Notes: a model not told the origin generated them from the letters alone. 64,000 nt of DNA from Massilia agilis (GCF_024756255.1 NZ_JANUHB010000002.1:1178001-1242000); one strand, 5' to 3'; shown: positions 1-9,685, counted from the first letter of the stretch. Program-made: numbers and translations.

Positions 1-126
1 CAGCACGCCCGCCTGCACGTGGCGCACCACCCACTCCGGTTCCACGTTGACGGCATGCGCCAGCTCTTCCAGGGTGAGGGCGACTTCGTCGAGCAGCACC
101 CCGCTGATCGGTTGGTTCGGTTGCAT
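1..126 (-). CDS. cbpM: Chaperone modulator CbpM, C-terminal part beyond the window
   Basis: Only the N-terminal 42 or so residues are here; the gene runs off the left edge. The visible part (MQPNQPISGVLLDEVALT, then LEELAHAVNVEPEWVVRHVQ) fits the MerR-like helix-turn-helix of CbpM, the modulator that binds the J domain of CbpA. It directly follows the DnaJ-like gene on the same strand, as cbpM follows cbpA in many proteobacteria. The start at 126 is preferred over the ATG at 132 because AGGAG lies 8 bases upstream of 126 but only 2 bases from 132. That ribosome binding site overlaps the cbpA stop codon, which suggests translational coupling. Confidence 0.8.
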   Translation of the reverse strand, partial: MQPNQPISGVLLDEVALTLEELAHAVNVEPEWVVRHVQAGVL

Positions 127-138
127 CGTCATTGCTCC

Positions 139-1053
139 TTAGCGCGGGTTGAAGGCCAGGTCACGCGCCATTTGCTGGTACAGCTCGCGCGCACGCTCGG
201 TGTTTGCCGGCGGCAGCACGACTTCCAGGATCAGGTACAGGTCGCCCGGCGTGGCGGACGGGATGCCGCGCCCTTTGAGCCGGAGCTTGCGGCCCGGCTG
301 CGAGTTGGGCGGCACCGTCACCTCCACCTGGCCGGACGGGGTCTGCACGGCGATGCCCGCGCCAAGCGCGGCCTCCCACGGCGTGACCGGCACGTTCTGG
401 TACACGTCCGCGCCCTCGATCCGGTAGCGCGGATCGGGGTTGAACTGGATTTCCAGGTACAGGTTGCCCGGCGGCCCGCCGCCGATGCCGGGGTGCCCCT
501 GGCCGGACAGGCGCAGCTGCTGCCCCGGCGTGACGCCCTTGGGAATGTTCACGCTCAGGGTTTTCTCGCGCATCACCATGCGGCCTTGCGCATCGGCCTC
601 GGGCACGCGCAGGCCGATGGCGCGGGTGGCGCCGCTGTAGGCATCGCCCAGGTCGATGGTGATGGCGGCGTGGATGTCCTCGCCCGGCATCTGGAAGGTA
701 TGCCCGCCGGCGCGCCCCGCCCTGCCCCGCCGGCCCAGGTTGGCAAACAGGTCGGCGAAGATGTCCTCGGTATTGGCGCCCGAAAAATCGTGTTGCGCGC
801 CCCAGTCCGGCGGCGGACGGAACTCCTGTCCCTGCTGGAAACCCTGGCCAAGCTGGTCGTACGCGGTGCGTTTTTCCGCGTCGCCCAGCACGCCATAGGC
901 CTCGTTGATTTCCTTGGTTTTTTCGTCCGCGTCCTTGTGCTTGCTGACATCAGGGTGGTATTTGCGCACCAGCTTGCGGTACGCCTTCTTGATGTCGTCG
1001 GCCGACGCCGTCCGTTCTACGCCAAGAATCTTGTAATAGTCCTTGTATTCCAC
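139..1053 (-). CDS. cbpA: Curved-DNA-binding DnaJ-family co-chaperone CbpA
   Basis: 304 residues, close to the 306 of E. coli CbpA. An N-terminal J domain (about residues 1-70) begins EYKDYYKILGVERTASADD and carries the HPD motif in KYHPDVS; a G/F-rich linker and two C-terminal DnaJ-type domains follow. It lacks the cysteine zinc-finger repeats of true DnaJ, which supports CbpA. The start is GTG at 1053, where family alignment begins and a GGGAG site lies 7 bases upstream; an upstream in-frame start would add 20 residues without family support. It would stimulate DnaK and bind DNA, and forms an operon with cbpM. Confidence 0.9.
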   Translation of the reverse strand: MEYKDYYKILGVERTASADDIKKAYRKLVRKYHPDVSKHKDADEKTKEINEAYGVLGDAEKRTAYDQLGQGFQQGQEFRPPPDWGAQHDFSGANTEDIFADLFANLGRRGRAGRAGGHTFQMPGEDIHAAITIDLGDAYSGATRAIGLRVPEADAQGRMVMREKTLSVNIPKGVTPGQQLRLSGQGHPGIGGGPPGNLYLEIQFNPDPRYRIEGADVYQNVPVTPWEAALGAGIAVQTPSGQVEVTVPPNSQPGRKLRLKGRGIPSATPGDLYLILEVVLPPANTERARELYQQMARDLAFNPR

Positions 1054-1242
1054 GCGCGCGCTCCCGATCCGGTGCTCTTGATGGTAACGCCGGGCGGCCT
1101 CACCCCTACGCACGGTTCATGCCCGGGATGTTGCAGTCCAGCTACCGAAAATGATAAGTCGTCTACTTTTATCTATCAACAAACAGCAAACAGGTGATAA
1201 ATTTCTGTCATCAATATTTTGTCCCAACAGGGAAATTTCAAG

Positions 1243-2145
1243 ATGAGCAAATGGGTGAAACGCACCAGCTTCCTGCTGGTCGGGCTGGCCTTGTTGGGCG
1301 TCGTAACCGCCGTGGTCGGCAAAGCCATCGGCGAGCGCAAAATGGCGCGCGTGGTGGCGTTTCCGCTGCCACCGCTGTCGGTGCCGGCCGACGCCTCGCG
1401 CATCGAACAGGGCCGTTACCTGTACAACACGCGCGGCTGCGCCGAGTGCCACGGCATCAATGGCGCCGGCAAGGTGGTGGTGCGCGACGGCGGCATGTAC
1501 GTGGTGGCGCCCAACATCACCGGCGGCGAGAACAGCGTCACCCGCGCCTACAAACTGGACGACTGGGTCCGCGTGGTGCGCCACGGCGTGAAGCCCAACG
1601 GCAATCCCGTCCAGATGATGCCGAGCGAGGATTACAACCGCCTGACGGACGAAGACATGGCCGCGCTCGTCTCTTTCCTCCAGCAAATGCCCGCCATGGC
1701 CGGCGAGCGCGCGCGCATCGACGTGCCGATGCCGGTGAAAGTGCTGTACGGCTTTGGCGTGATCGAGGACGCGGCCGAAAAGATCGACCACCTGAAGCAG
1801 CCCCCGCAGCCGGTTCCGGCCGACGTGACGGTGGAATACGGCGCCTACGTGGCCAACACCTGCATCGGCTGCCACGGCCCGCAACTTTCCGGCGGCAAGA
1901 TCCCGGGCGGCGCGCCAACCTGGCCGGCGGCGGCGAACCTGACGCCCGGCAAGGGTAGCGCGATGACCCGGTATGCCACGCCGGAACTGTTCATCACGAT
2001 GCTGCGCACGGGGCGCCGTCCGGACGGGACCGCAATCAGCTCCGTGATGCCGTTCGGCTCGCTGGGGAAGATGAACGAAACGGAGCTGCGCGCGCTGTAT
2101 GCATACGTCAAGAGCGTGCCGGCGCGCGAGGCCGGGCAACGCTAG
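1243..2145 (+). CDS. Membrane-anchored di-haem cytochrome c
   Basis: 300 residues. An N-terminal hydrophobic segment (about residues 7-27, FLLVGLALLGVVTAVVG) is an uncleaved anchor or signal sequence that places the rest in the periplasm. Two CXXCH haem c sites are visible, CAECH about residue 66 and CIGCH about residue 208, each in a class I cytochrome c fold, so the protein should carry two covalent haems and transfer electrons. Domain order resembles the cytochrome subunits of membrane-bound alcohol or aldehyde dehydrogenases, but no dehydrogenase gene is adjacent. The ATG at 1243 is used because an AGGGA site precedes it. It is divergent from cbpA across a 189-base gap. Confidence 0.85.
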   Translation: MSKWVKRTSFLLVGLALLGVVTAVVGKAIGERKMARVVAFPLPPLSVPADASRIEQGRYLYNTRGCAECHGINGAGKVVVRDGGMYVVAPNITGGENSVTRAYKLDDWVRVVRHGVKPNGNPVQMMPSEDYNRLTDEDMAALVSFLQQMPAMAGERARIDVPMPVKVLYGFGVIEDAAEKIDHLKQPPQPVPADVTVEYGAYVANTCIGCHGPQLSGGKIPGGAPTWPAAANLTPGKGSAMTRYATPELFITMLRTGRRPDGTAISSVMPFGSLGKMNETELRALYAYVKSVPAREAGQR

Positions 2146-2160
2146 CCACTTTTGTAAGCA

Positions 2161-2190
2161 CGTCGTCCCGGCGACCGCCGGGACCCATGC
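2161..2190. repeat. Family B palindromic repeat, single copy
   Basis: CGTCGTCCCGGCG...CGCCGGGACCCATGCTG arrangement: a short GC-rich hairpin followed by the family tail. A decayed partner may lie at 2240-2275 (ACTATGGGTTCCGCC). It lies between the cytochrome and MATE genes, where no gene is seen. Confidence 0.7.
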
Positions 2191-2317
2191 TGCGCCTCCC
2201 GGCTGGCGGCGTCGAAAACACCGGCCGGCTATGCAACCGGACTATGGGTTCCGCCTTGGTCACGCAGCCTTAGCAATTAATCAGTAAAATCGCGGCTTTC
2301 GTCCCGCCGAACCGGTC

Positions 2318-3718
2318 ATGAACGACACCGCCATCACCACCCCAGCCACACCCATCCGCACCGAAATGGCCACGCTCTGGAAGCTGTCCTGGCCAATGCT
2401 GGTCGGCCAGCTTGCGACGGTGGGCATGGGTGTGGCCGACGTGGCGATGACCGGCCACGTCAACGCCAAGGAACTGGCCGCCGTCTCGCTCGGCGCATCC
2501 GTCTGGTCGATCGTGCTGGTCACCGTCATGGGCACGATGATGGCGATTAACACCGTGGTCGCACACGAGATCGGCGGCGCGCGCTACGACAAGATCCCGC
2601 ACTCGGTACGCCAGAGCATGTGGAAGGGCCTGTTCATCGGCCTCATTGCCTGCGCGTTCGCCAACCTGTGTACCCTGCTGTTCGACCACATCGGGCTCGA
2701 ACGCGACGTCGCCGACCGCGCCTCCACCTTCCTGCATGTGATCAGCGTGGGCATGCCGGCCTTTGCCTGCTACCGCGCGCTGTATGGCTACACCACCAGC
2801 ATCAACCAGACCAAGCCGGTGATGATGATCGCCATCTTTGGCCTGCTCTACAACGTGGTGCTCAACTGGCTGCTCGTGTTCGGCCACTTCGGCCTGCCGC
2901 GCCTGGGCGCGATCGGCTGCGCGGTGTCCACGGCAAGCGGCATGTGGCTGATGCTGGGCGCCATGGTGTGGTGGATCCGCACCGCGCCCGCCTACCGCAT
3001 GACTTATCCGTTTGCCCAATGGGACGGGCCGGACTGGGAAGAAATTGGCGCCATGCTCAAGCTCGGCATTCCGATCGGCATCACCTATTTTGCCGAGGTC
3101 AGCGCCTTCGGCCTGATCAGCCTGCTGGTGGCGCGCTTCGGGGTGGTGCAGGTGTCGGCGCACCAAATTGCGCTTAACTTCGTGTCGCTGGTATTCATGG
3201 TGCCGCTCAGTTTTGGCATCGGCGTACTCACGCGCGTGGGGCAGGCAATGGGCGAAGGCAATCCGCAGCGCGCGCGCTTCGTCGCCTGGGTGGGCGTGGG
3301 CATGTGCGTTGCGTTCGGCTTCCTTTCGGCGGCGTTCATTTCGGTGTTCCGCTGGGAGATCGCACGCGCCTACACCTCCGATCCCGCGGTGCAGGCGACC
3401 ACCGTCACCCTGCTGCTGTTTGCCGCGCTGTTCCAGCTGTCGGACTCCACGCAAGTCGCCGCCGCCTCGGCCATCCGCGGCTACAAGGTCACCCGGCCGC
3501 CAATGCTGATCCACATGCTCGCGTTCTGGGTGTTTGCGCTGCCGCTGGGTTGCCTGCTGGGCCTGGCCCCGCAATGGGCGCCGGCCGCACCCGCCGCGCC
3601 GCTGGCAGCAAAGGGATTCTGGATCGCATTGGTCATCGGGCTCACGGTCGCGGCAGTGTTGCTGACGTGGTTCCTGGCGCGGCTGTCGGCCCGCAAGGCG
3701 GCCGAGGCGATATCGTAG
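2318..3718 (+). CDS. MATE-family multidrug/cation antiporter
   Basis: 466 residues with about twelve hydrophobic segments in two similar halves, typical of MATE (NorM/DinF) exporters that expel cationic drugs against Na+ or H+. The N-terminus EMATLWKLSWPMLVGQLATV matches the NorM branch, as does the TGHVNAKELAAVSLGASVW segment after helix 1. It acts in the inner membrane. The TAG stop is unusual for this genome and is made by the first bases of a family A repeat, so the final codon of the gene abuts an extragenic element. No regulator is adjacent. Confidence 0.9.
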   Translation: MNDTAITTPATPIRTEMATLWKLSWPMLVGQLATVGMGVADVAMTGHVNAKELAAVSLGASVWSIVLVTVMGTMMAINTVVAHEIGGARYDKIPHSVRQSMWKGLFIGLIACAFANLCTLLFDHIGLERDVADRASTFLHVISVGMPAFACYRALYGYTTSINQTKPVMMIAIFGLLYNVVLNWLLVFGHFGLPRLGAIGCAVSTASGMWLMLGAMVWWIRTAPAYRMTYPFAQWDGPDWEEIGAMLKLGIPIGITYFAEVSAFGLISLLVARFGVVQVSAHQIALNFVSLVFMVPLSFGIGVLTRVGQAMGEGNPQRARFVAWVGVGMCVAFGFLSAAFISVFRWEIARAYTSDPAVQATTVTLLLFAALFQLSDSTQVAAASAIRGYKVTRPPMLIHMLAFWVFALPLGCLLGLAPQWAPAAPAAPLAAKGFWIALVIGLTVAAVLLTWFLARLSARKAAEAIS

Positions 3719-3786
3719 GGTGGGCTCTCGAGCCCACGCCGTTCGTCACGCAGCAGGTAACGCGTGGGCACAAGTGCCCACCCTAC
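3715..3786. repeat. Family A paired palindrome (copy 1)
   Basis: Two hairpins back to back: GTAGGGTGGGC + TCTCGA + GCCCAC, a 24-base spacer, then GCGTGGGC + ACAAGT + GCCCACCCTAC. The outer ends are inverted copies of each other. The left end supplies the TAG stop of the MATE gene. This is the architecture of paired REP elements. Confidence 0.85.
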
Positions 3787-3880
3787 TTTGCTGCTGCGCG
3801 GCATCCATATTTACAGCTTTGCGACCTCTTCTCTGGTATCGTCTCGTGGTTGCACAAAACTAACTAAAGAGACACTGCCA

Positions 3881-6100
3881 ATGCGCCTTCTTCTCTGCCT
3901 GCTGGCCGCCATCGCGGCCCTGCCCGCTTCCGCCGAAAAACTGACCCTCGACCGCATCTACGCCGACCCGTCCCTGTCCGGCCCGGGCGTGCGTAACCTG
4001 CGCGTGTCACCGGACGGCGAGCGGGTGACCTTCCTGCGCGGCCGCGAGGACAACCAGTTCCAGATGGACCTGTGGGAATTCAACATGAAGGACAAGACCA
4101 TGCACCGCCTGGTCGACTCCAAGAAACTGGTCCCCAACGAAAACCTGTCGCCGGAAGAACGCGCCCGCCGCGAACGCGCGCGCGTGGCCAGCCTGTCGGG
4201 CATCATCAGCTACAGCTGGTCGCCCAGCGGCAAGCAGCTGCTGGTGCCGATCGCGGGCGACCTGTACCTGGTGGACGTGGCCAACCCGGACCAGGCGCGC
4301 AAGGTTGCGTCGGGCAATGTCACCGATCCAAAGATCTCGCCGAAGGGCCGCTATGTCTCTTACGTGCGCGACCAGAACCTGTACGTGATCGACCTGTCCA
4401 CCGGAAAGGAGCGCCAGCTCACCACGGATGGCAAGGGCACCATCCACAACGGCGAGGCCGAATTCGTGGCGCAGGAAGAAATGGGCCAGCGCACCGGCTA
4501 CTACTGGGCGCCGGACGATTCCGCGCTCGCCTACAAGCGCTTCGATGAATCCCAGGTGCCGGTGGCGCGCCGCTTCGAGATCTACGCCGACCGCACCGAC
4601 GTGATCGACCAGCGCTATCCGGCCGCCGGCGACCCCAACGTGCTGGTGGACCTGATGATCGTCTCGCCCGCAACAGGCGAGCAGAAGAAAGTGGACCTCG
4701 GCCCCGAGAAGGACATCTACCTCGTGCGCGCCGACTGGAGCGCCGACAGCAAGACCCTCGTGTACCAGCGCCAGACGCGCGACCAGAAGCGCCTGGACCT
4801 GGTGGCGGTGGACGCCGCCACTCTTGCCCAGCGTCCGCTGCTCACCGAAACGTCCAAGACCTGGGTGAGCATCCATGACGACCTGCGCTTCCTGAAAAAC
4901 CGCCCGGCCTTCATCTGGGCCTCGGAGCGCACCGGCCGCAACCACCTGTACCTGTACGACCTGAACGGCAAGCTGCTGCACCCGATCTCGCGCGGCGAGT
5001 GGGGCGTGGACAACGTGCTGGCCGTGGACGAGCAGGCCGGCAAGGTGTACGTGGCATCGAACCGCGACGCCGTGATCGACAAGCAAGCCTACGCGCTGAA
5101 CCTGGACGGCAGCAATGCCGACAAGCCTGTGCGCATCACCAAGGCCGACGGCTGGCACGAGGACAGCTTCGCGCAGAACGGCAAGCTGTTCGTCGATACC
5201 TTCTCGGACCCGGCCACGCCGCCGCAAGTGTCGATCCGCAAGCCGGACGGCAGCATGGTCGAGTGGCTGGAACACAACGAGCTCAACGCCAAGCATCCGT
5301 ACGCGCCGTACGTGGCCAGCCACCTGCCGACCGAGTTCGGCACGATCAAGGCGCACGACGGGCAGACGATGCACTACTCGATGATCAAGCCAGCCGGTTT
5401 CGATCCGAACAAGCGCTATCCGGTGTTCCTGTTCGTGTATGGCGGCCCGCACTCGCAACGCGTGACGCGCCAGTGGGGCTCGCTGTTCAACCAGTACATG
5501 GCGCAGCAGGGCTTCATCGTGTTCACGCTGGACAACCGCGGCTCGTCGCGCCGTGAGCGCCAGTTCACCGACGTGATCTACGGCCAGCTCGGCAAGCACG
5601 AAGTCGAGGACCAGCTGACCGGCATCGACTGGCTGACCAAGCAAAGTTTCGTCGATCCCAAGCGCGTGGGCGTGTTCGGCTGGAGCTACGGCGGCTTCAT
5701 GACGCTGCGCATGCTGGCGGCGGCGTCGGACAAGATCGCGATGGGCGTGTCGGTGGCCCCGGTGACGGACTGGGCGCTGTACGACACCCACTACACCGAG
5801 CAGTTCGTGGGTGGCACGCCCAAGGCGGTGCCCGAGGCGTACCAGCAAAGCGGCGTGTTCGCGCACCTGGACGGGCTCAAGTCGCCGCTGCTGCTGGTGC
5901 ACGGCATGGCCGACGATAACGTGCTGTTCACCAACAGCACGCGATTGATCGATTCGCTCGTCAACCGCAACGTGAAGTTCGACCTGATGACCTACCCCGG
6001 CGCCAAGCACGGCATTTCGTCGCGCGCCGGGCAGCGGCACGTGTATGGGCTGATCGAGGCGTTCTTCAAGAAGAACCTCGGAGGAACCGAGGCAAAGTAA
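3881..6100 (+). CDS. S9 family prolyl oligopeptidase (DPP-IV type), secreted
   Basis: 739 residues. A Sec signal peptide (MRLLLCLLAAIAALPASA) predicts periplasmic location. Residues about 20-480 form a DPP-IV N-terminal beta-propeller; the last 250 form the alpha/beta hydrolase domain. The triad is visible: Ser in GWSYGG, Asp in ADDNVLF and His in KHGISS. DPP-IV-like enzymes remove Xaa-Pro dipeptides. The ATG at 3881 is chosen because it begins the signal peptide; upstream in-frame codons lie inside the repeat-containing gap. A rho-independent terminator follows 24 bases after the stop. Confidence 0.92.
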   Translation: MRLLLCLLAAIAALPASAEKLTLDRIYADPSLSGPGVRNLRVSPDGERVTFLRGREDNQFQMDLWEFNMKDKTMHRLVDSKKLVPNENLSPEERARRERARVASLSGIISYSWSPSGKQLLVPIAGDLYLVDVANPDQARKVASGNVTDPKISPKGRYVSYVRDQNLYVIDLSTGKERQLTTDGKGTIHNGEAEFVAQEEMGQRTGYYWAPDDSALAYKRFDESQVPVARRFEIYADRTDVIDQRYPAAGDPNVLVDLMIVSPATGEQKKVDLGPEKDIYLVRADWSADSKTLVYQRQTRDQKRLDLVAVDAATLAQRPLLTETSKTWVSIHDDLRFLKNRPAFIWASERTGRNHLYLYDLNGKLLHPISRGEWGVDNVLAVDEQAGKVYVASNRDAVIDKQAYALNLDGSNADKPVRITKADGWHEDSFAQNGKLFVDTFSDPATPPQVSIRKPDGSMVEWLEHNELNAKHPYAPYVASHLPTEFGTIKAHDGQTMHYSMIKPAGFDPNKRYPVFLFVYGGPHSQRVTRQWGSLFNQYMAQQGFIVFTLDNRGSSRRERQFTDVIYGQLGKHEVEDQLTGIDWLTKQSFVDPKRVGVFGWSYGGFMTLRMLAAASDKIAMGVSVAPVTDWALYDTHYTEQFVGGTPKAVPEAYQQSGVFAHLDGLKSPLLLVHGMADDNVLFTNSTRLIDSLVNRNVKFDLMTYPGAKHGISSRAGQRHVYGLIEAFFKKNLGGTEAK

Positions 6101-6123
6101 GCAGGCTTCTTGCCTTCCCCTGA

Positions 6124-6147
6124 ACGGCCGCCTCGAGCGGCCGTTTT
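6124..6147 (+). terminator. Intrinsic terminator after the S9 peptidase
   Basis: Perfect 7-bp stem ACGGCCG/CGGCCGT with loop CCTCGAG, followed by TTTTC. It separates the peptidase from the next gene. Confidence 0.75.
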
Positions 6148-6175
6148 CTCGGCATCAACGCAATCTCACTATTCG

Positions 6176-7165
6176 ATGGACGCAATCTACAAGCTCTTCA
6201 CAAACGGCAAGATCGACAATCTCGACCCCACGACGAAACGTCTTGCCAGCGTGCTGTTCTACGTCGCAATCGGCGTTATCGTTTTTATCGCGGCCTTGAT
6301 CGTCGTTGACGTTGCCGGGCATTGGGGAGTGACTACTCCGTTGGGCACCTTCGGCGATTTCTTCGGCGGGGTGCTCAATCCGATTCTCGCGTTCCTCACG
6401 GTGATCGGGCTCGCCGTCACCATCGTGATGCAGCGAGCCACTATCTCGACCTCCACCTTGCAGCGGTTTGAGACCACGTTTTTCAACCTGCTCGACCTGC
6501 ACAACAAGATCGTCGATGAGCTGGTATTCGATCCAAAGATCATTCCTGACAGCGCCGCGCAACGCGAATTACTGCGCATTGCGGGTGTCACGCCAGAGGA
6601 GCCGGAGAAAGCGCACGGACGGGCCGTCTTCGCCGTGATCCTTGAGCGGATAGCCAAAGCCGAAACGAACACGACGTCGCGCGTCGAGATTTACCGGGAA
6701 AGGCTGCAGGTCGAGAACAACCATGTGCTCGGCCACTATTTCCGTAACCTCTACCAGATTCTGCGTTTGGCGGACCGGCTGAAACATGAATCGATCGACG
6801 CGTCGACAATCCAGACCTATACGGCGATCGTACGAGCGCAATTGTCGGCAAACGAACTTGCCCTGCTCTTCTATAACTGCCTTGACGGGATGGTGGACAG
6901 GGGCGAGTTCAAGCAGCTCGTCATCGACTACAGGTTACTGGAACACCTGCCCCTGCGCTACGATCGCTCGACGAAGGAGCTGTATCACGAGAACCTGCCG
7001 ACCGAGTGGAAATATTTTCGTGAATACCTCGTCGTCGTCCCGCCTGGCGAAACCGCCAAACACCGGGTCCCCGCACCGCTGGCACCCGGGGCGTTCGGTA
7101 CGAACCCGAAGGTGCACGAATATCTTCTGGATGCCCAGTTGCCCATCCTGCCAGTGAAAAATTAA
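6176..7165 (+). CDS. PutAbiC-like putative phage abortive-infection protein
   Basis: 329 residues. Two N-terminal membrane helices (about 20-43, VLFYVAIGVIVFIAALIVVD; and about 60-85 including GVLNPILAFLTVIGLAV) precede a soluble helical domain. The linker GTFGDFFGGVLNPILAFLT and the segment RFETTFFNLLDLHNKIVDEL after helix 2 match what I recall of the putative phage abortive infection family (PutAbiC, PF16872). Function in this family is inferred, not proven for this protein. The start at 6176 excludes 22 residues encoded by terminator DNA. Codon use is less GC-biased than in neighbours and 700 nearly empty bases follow, which suggests an acquired defence insert. No partner gene is seen. Confidence 0.7.
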   Translation: MDAIYKLFTNGKIDNLDPTTKRLASVLFYVAIGVIVFIAALIVVDVAGHWGVTTPLGTFGDFFGGVLNPILAFLTVIGLAVTIVMQRATISTSTLQRFETTFFNLLDLHNKIVDELVFDPKIIPDSAAQRELLRIAGVTPEEPEKAHGRAVFAVILERIAKAETNTTSRVEIYRERLQVENNHVLGHYFRNLYQILRLADRLKHESIDASTIQTYTAIVRAQLSANELALLFYNCLDGMVDRGEFKQLVIDYRLLEHLPLRYDRSTKELYHENLPTEWKYFREYLVVVPPGETAKHRVPAPLAPGAFGTNPKVHEYLLDAQLPILPVKN

Positions 7166-7554
7166 CCGGGTTCAGGATTTGGCGCATTCCCGGCGCCCCT
7201 TGCTCCGTGCCGCTCCGATGCACTCGGGTCGTCTTAATAGCAGGGGCGCATAGGGTTTTTCCTAATAGCTCCACTAACGCACGATACCGCACGATTTGGC
7301 CCGTTATCGCTGCTAAACCATACGATTCCCGCGCGATTCCTCTCGCTCTTTGCGCGAAAACAGACGACCCGGCGCCGAAATTGAACGATACACTCGGTGC
7401 CCGAATCTAACTCTTGTGTAGCGAACGAATCGCGAGAAAGCGTGAAGGGTTCGGCTGATTTCGGAATGCGAGCGAGCGGTTTCGCTTGAAAACCGCCCGG
7501 TCGCGCGCTGGTATCGGGCCGATTCGATCAATATCGTGCGAAAGTGAGGCCGGT

Positions 7555-7743
7555 ATGCAAAGAGAACATCCCCAGCCTGCGATGGCGCTTCCAATATCGT
7601 TGGAAATCTATCAGCAACTTGTGTCAGCGTCGGTTAGGACCGGGTTTCGCCAAGAAGAAGTCACGCAGACCGGGCACCTGAAGGAAGCATCCAACGGCCG
7701 CTTCGGATCAGAAGCTGCAGTTAAGCCCGCCGGCTGCAGTTAA
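7555..7743 (+). CDS. Possible 62-residue hypothetical protein or gene remnant
   Basis: Frame beginning MQREHPQPAMALPISLEIYQ with GTGAGG five bases before the ATG. The part MALPISLEIYQQLVSASVRTGF looks like a coherent amphipathic helix, but the tail runs into the tandem repeat and reads as random sequence. It may be a truncated N-terminus of a longer gene. I do not recognise a family. Confidence 0.3.
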   Translation: MQREHPQPAMALPISLEIYQQLVSASVRTGFRQEEVTQTGHLKEASNGRFGSEAAVKPAGCS

Positions 7744-7751
7744 GCAGGCCG
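7714..7751. repeat. 19-base tandem direct repeat
   Basis: GCTGCAGTTAAGC occurs at 7714-7726 and again at 7733-7745, each followed by a variant of CCGCCG/AGGCCG. The second unit also contains a GCCGGC palindrome. Only two units are present. Confidence 0.7.
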
Positions 7752-7862
7752 GCGGCATTGGACCTGGAGCTGACATCGGCTGTCACGGTTCGCGGATTTT
7801 TCGTCGCTATTGGGGGCCGTCCTCGGCTTAGATCGATCCGCGCTTGATTCCTTACCGTTGGT

Positions 7863-9533
7863 TCAAGATTCGGCCCACTCCTCGTCCCTCGAAGTCCGCG
7901 CGACGGCGATCCGCTTTGCTGGCTGGGCGGAGACCGGGGGTGCAATACGCGTGCGGGTGGCCGCTGGCCGGGGCGTTACCGCCGCTGCCTGATTCAGCCG
8001 GAACACGCTCACCGAGCGCGCCAGGCTGCCGGCTTGCTCCTGCATGGCCTCCGACGCCGCAGCTGCTTCCTCGACGAGTGAAGCGTTTTGCTGGGTCACT
8101 TGATCCATCTGGCTGATCGCCAGGTTGATCTGCTCGATGCCGGCGGTCTGCTCGCGGGTCGCGGCCGTCATTTCGGTCATGATGTCCGTGACGCGCTGCA
8201 CGCTCTGGACGATTTCCTGCATGGTCGCGCCAGCCTGCCCCACCAGCTTGGTGCCGTCCTCGACCCGTTCCACGGAATCGTTGATCAGCTCCTTGATTTC
8301 CTTCGCGGCAGCAGCCGAGCGCTGCGCCAGATTGCGCACCTCGGACGCGACGACAGCGAAGCCGCGGCCCTGCTCACCGGCGCGCGCCGCTTCCACGGCA
8401 GCGTTGAGCGCGAGAATGTTGGTCTGGAACGCGATCCCATCGATCACACCAATGATCTCCTGGATCTTGGACGAAGAGTCATTGATCGATGCCATCGTCT
8501 GGACGACCTGGCCCACCACCTCCCCGCCCTTGCCGGCAATCTGGGATGCGGCAGCGGCAAGCTGGTTGGCCTGGTGTGCATTCTCCGCGCTCTGCCTGAC
8601 GGTCGAGGTGAGCTCTTCCATCGACGACGCCGTTTCTTCCAGCGAGCTGGCCTGTTCTTCCGTGCGCGACGACAGGTCCTGGTTGCCGGCAGCGATCTCG
8701 CCAGATGCCGTGGCAATGGTATCGGTACCGGTACGGACCTCGGACACGATTTGCACCAGGCTCTCGTTCATGTGCTTGAGTGCGGCGAGCAACTGTCCGA
8801 TTTCGTCCTTGCTGTTGACCTGGATTTGCCGCGTCAGGTCGCCCTGGGCAACCGCTTCTGCTACCTCGACAGCCGTTGCAACCGGCGTCGTAATGGAGCG
8901 TGCAACCACATAGCCGATGAGTGTTGCTGCCACAGCCGCGGCCAGCGCCAGGCCAATCATCAGCATGATCGCCTGCCGGCCGGCTTCGGCCGCACCGGCG
9001 CTGTCGCGTTCCATTTGCTGTTCCTGGTATTTGACCATCTTGTCGATGGCATCAAAATAGGCTGCCTGCAATGGCACGAGCTCCGTGGTGAGCAATTGCA
9101 CCGCCTCCGCCTGCTTCCCTTCCAGATAGAGACTGGCGGTGCGATCGCGGGCAGGCGCGTACTTGGCGCGCGTATCGTTGATCTCCTTGTAGAGCGCTTT
9201 TCCGGTCGGCGTAACGTTCAGTTTCTCCAGCCTGGCGAGAATCTCCTGGCTTCCCTTGCGCGTTGTCGCCAGCTGTTCCAGGTACGGTTTCGCGGCGGCC
9301 GGGTCGGAAAATAACAAGGCGCTGCGCAGGTTGACGGCCCCCGTATTCACGGAATCGCGCAGGCGCGAGCTCAACGCCGCCTTTGTATAGCGATCCTGTA
9401 CCACTTTGGCTGTGGTTTGATTACTGTCTTGCAGGCGGGTGATGCCGACGAGCGCCACCACGAACAGCAGCACGATCATCAGCGCGAAGCCTGCGCCCAG
9501 GCGCACCCCGACTTTTAAATCCGCGAATCTCAC
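7863..9533 (-). CDS. Methyl-accepting chemotaxis protein
   Basis: 556 residues. The N-terminus has a membrane helix ([16 protein letters not shown]), a roughly 150-residue periplasmic four-helix-bundle sensor (4HB_MCP type), a second helix ([19 protein letters not shown]), a HAMP domain and the cytoplasmic signalling hairpin. The hairpin tip is seen as [20 protein letters not shown] and [17 protein letters not shown]. It would report ligand binding to CheA/CheW and so steer flagella. There is no C-terminal NWETF-type CheR tether. The start is GTG at 9533 with AAGGGG eight bases upstream. A sigma-70 type promoter lies upstream. Confidence 0.93.
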   Translation of the reverse strand: MRFADLKVGVRLGAGFALMIVLLFVVALVGITRLQDSNQTTAKVVQDRYTKAALSSRLRDSVNTGAVNLRSALLFSDPAAAKPYLEQLATTRKGSQEILARLEKLNVTPTGKALYKEINDTRAKYAPARDRTASLYLEGKQAEAVQLLTTELVPLQAAYFDAIDKMVKYQEQQMERDSAGAAEAGRQAIMLMIGLALAAAVAATLIGYVVARSITTPVATAVEVAEAVAQGDLTRQIQVNSKDEIGQLLAALKHMNESLVQIVSEVRTGTDTIATASGEIAAGNQDLSSRTEEQASSLEETASSMEELTSTVRQSAENAHQANQLAAAASQIAGKGGEVVGQVVQTMASINDSSSKIQEIIGVIDGIAFQTNILALNAAVEAARAGEQGRGFAVVASEVRNLAQRSAAAAKEIKELINDSVERVEDGTKLVGQAGATMQEIVQSVQRVTDIMTEMTAATREQTAGIEQINLAISQMDQVTQQNASLVEEAAAASEAMQEQAGSLARSVSVFRLNQAAAVTPRPAATRTRIAPPVSAQPAKRIAVARTSRDEEWAES

Positions 9534-9584
9534 TTCCAGTACCCCTTGATTTTATGAGTTTCCGTTAGGAAATTTTTGTTTCTC

Positions 9585-9614
9585 AGAATACTTACGAAGA
9601 AGATATACTGTCAA
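9585..9614 (-). promoter_or_regulatory. Sigma-70 type promoter of the chemoreceptor gene
   Basis: On the minus strand TTGACA (9614-9609), an 18-base spacer, then TATTCT (9590-9585), about 50 bases upstream of the GTG start. No sigma-28 box was seen here, unlike at fliT and the yjfB-like gene. Confidence 0.55.
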
Positions 9615-9685
9615 TAGCGCCTCTTTTGTTCCCTGCGGTCTATCGCGTTATGCCGGGATTTAACAAAAGCAGAAAGCCGGAGCGC

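Larger units (their letters stand above)
7166..7862. other. Long gene-poor stretch after the PutAbiC-like gene
   Basis: About 700 bases, less GC-rich than the surroundings, without a convincing gene. It holds a small hairpin (GCGGTTT/AAACCGC, about 7476-7496), a possible short reading frame (7555-7743) and a 19-base tandem duplication (7714-7751). It may be decayed mobile or accessory DNA, but no transposase remnant is recognisable. Confidence 0.6.
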
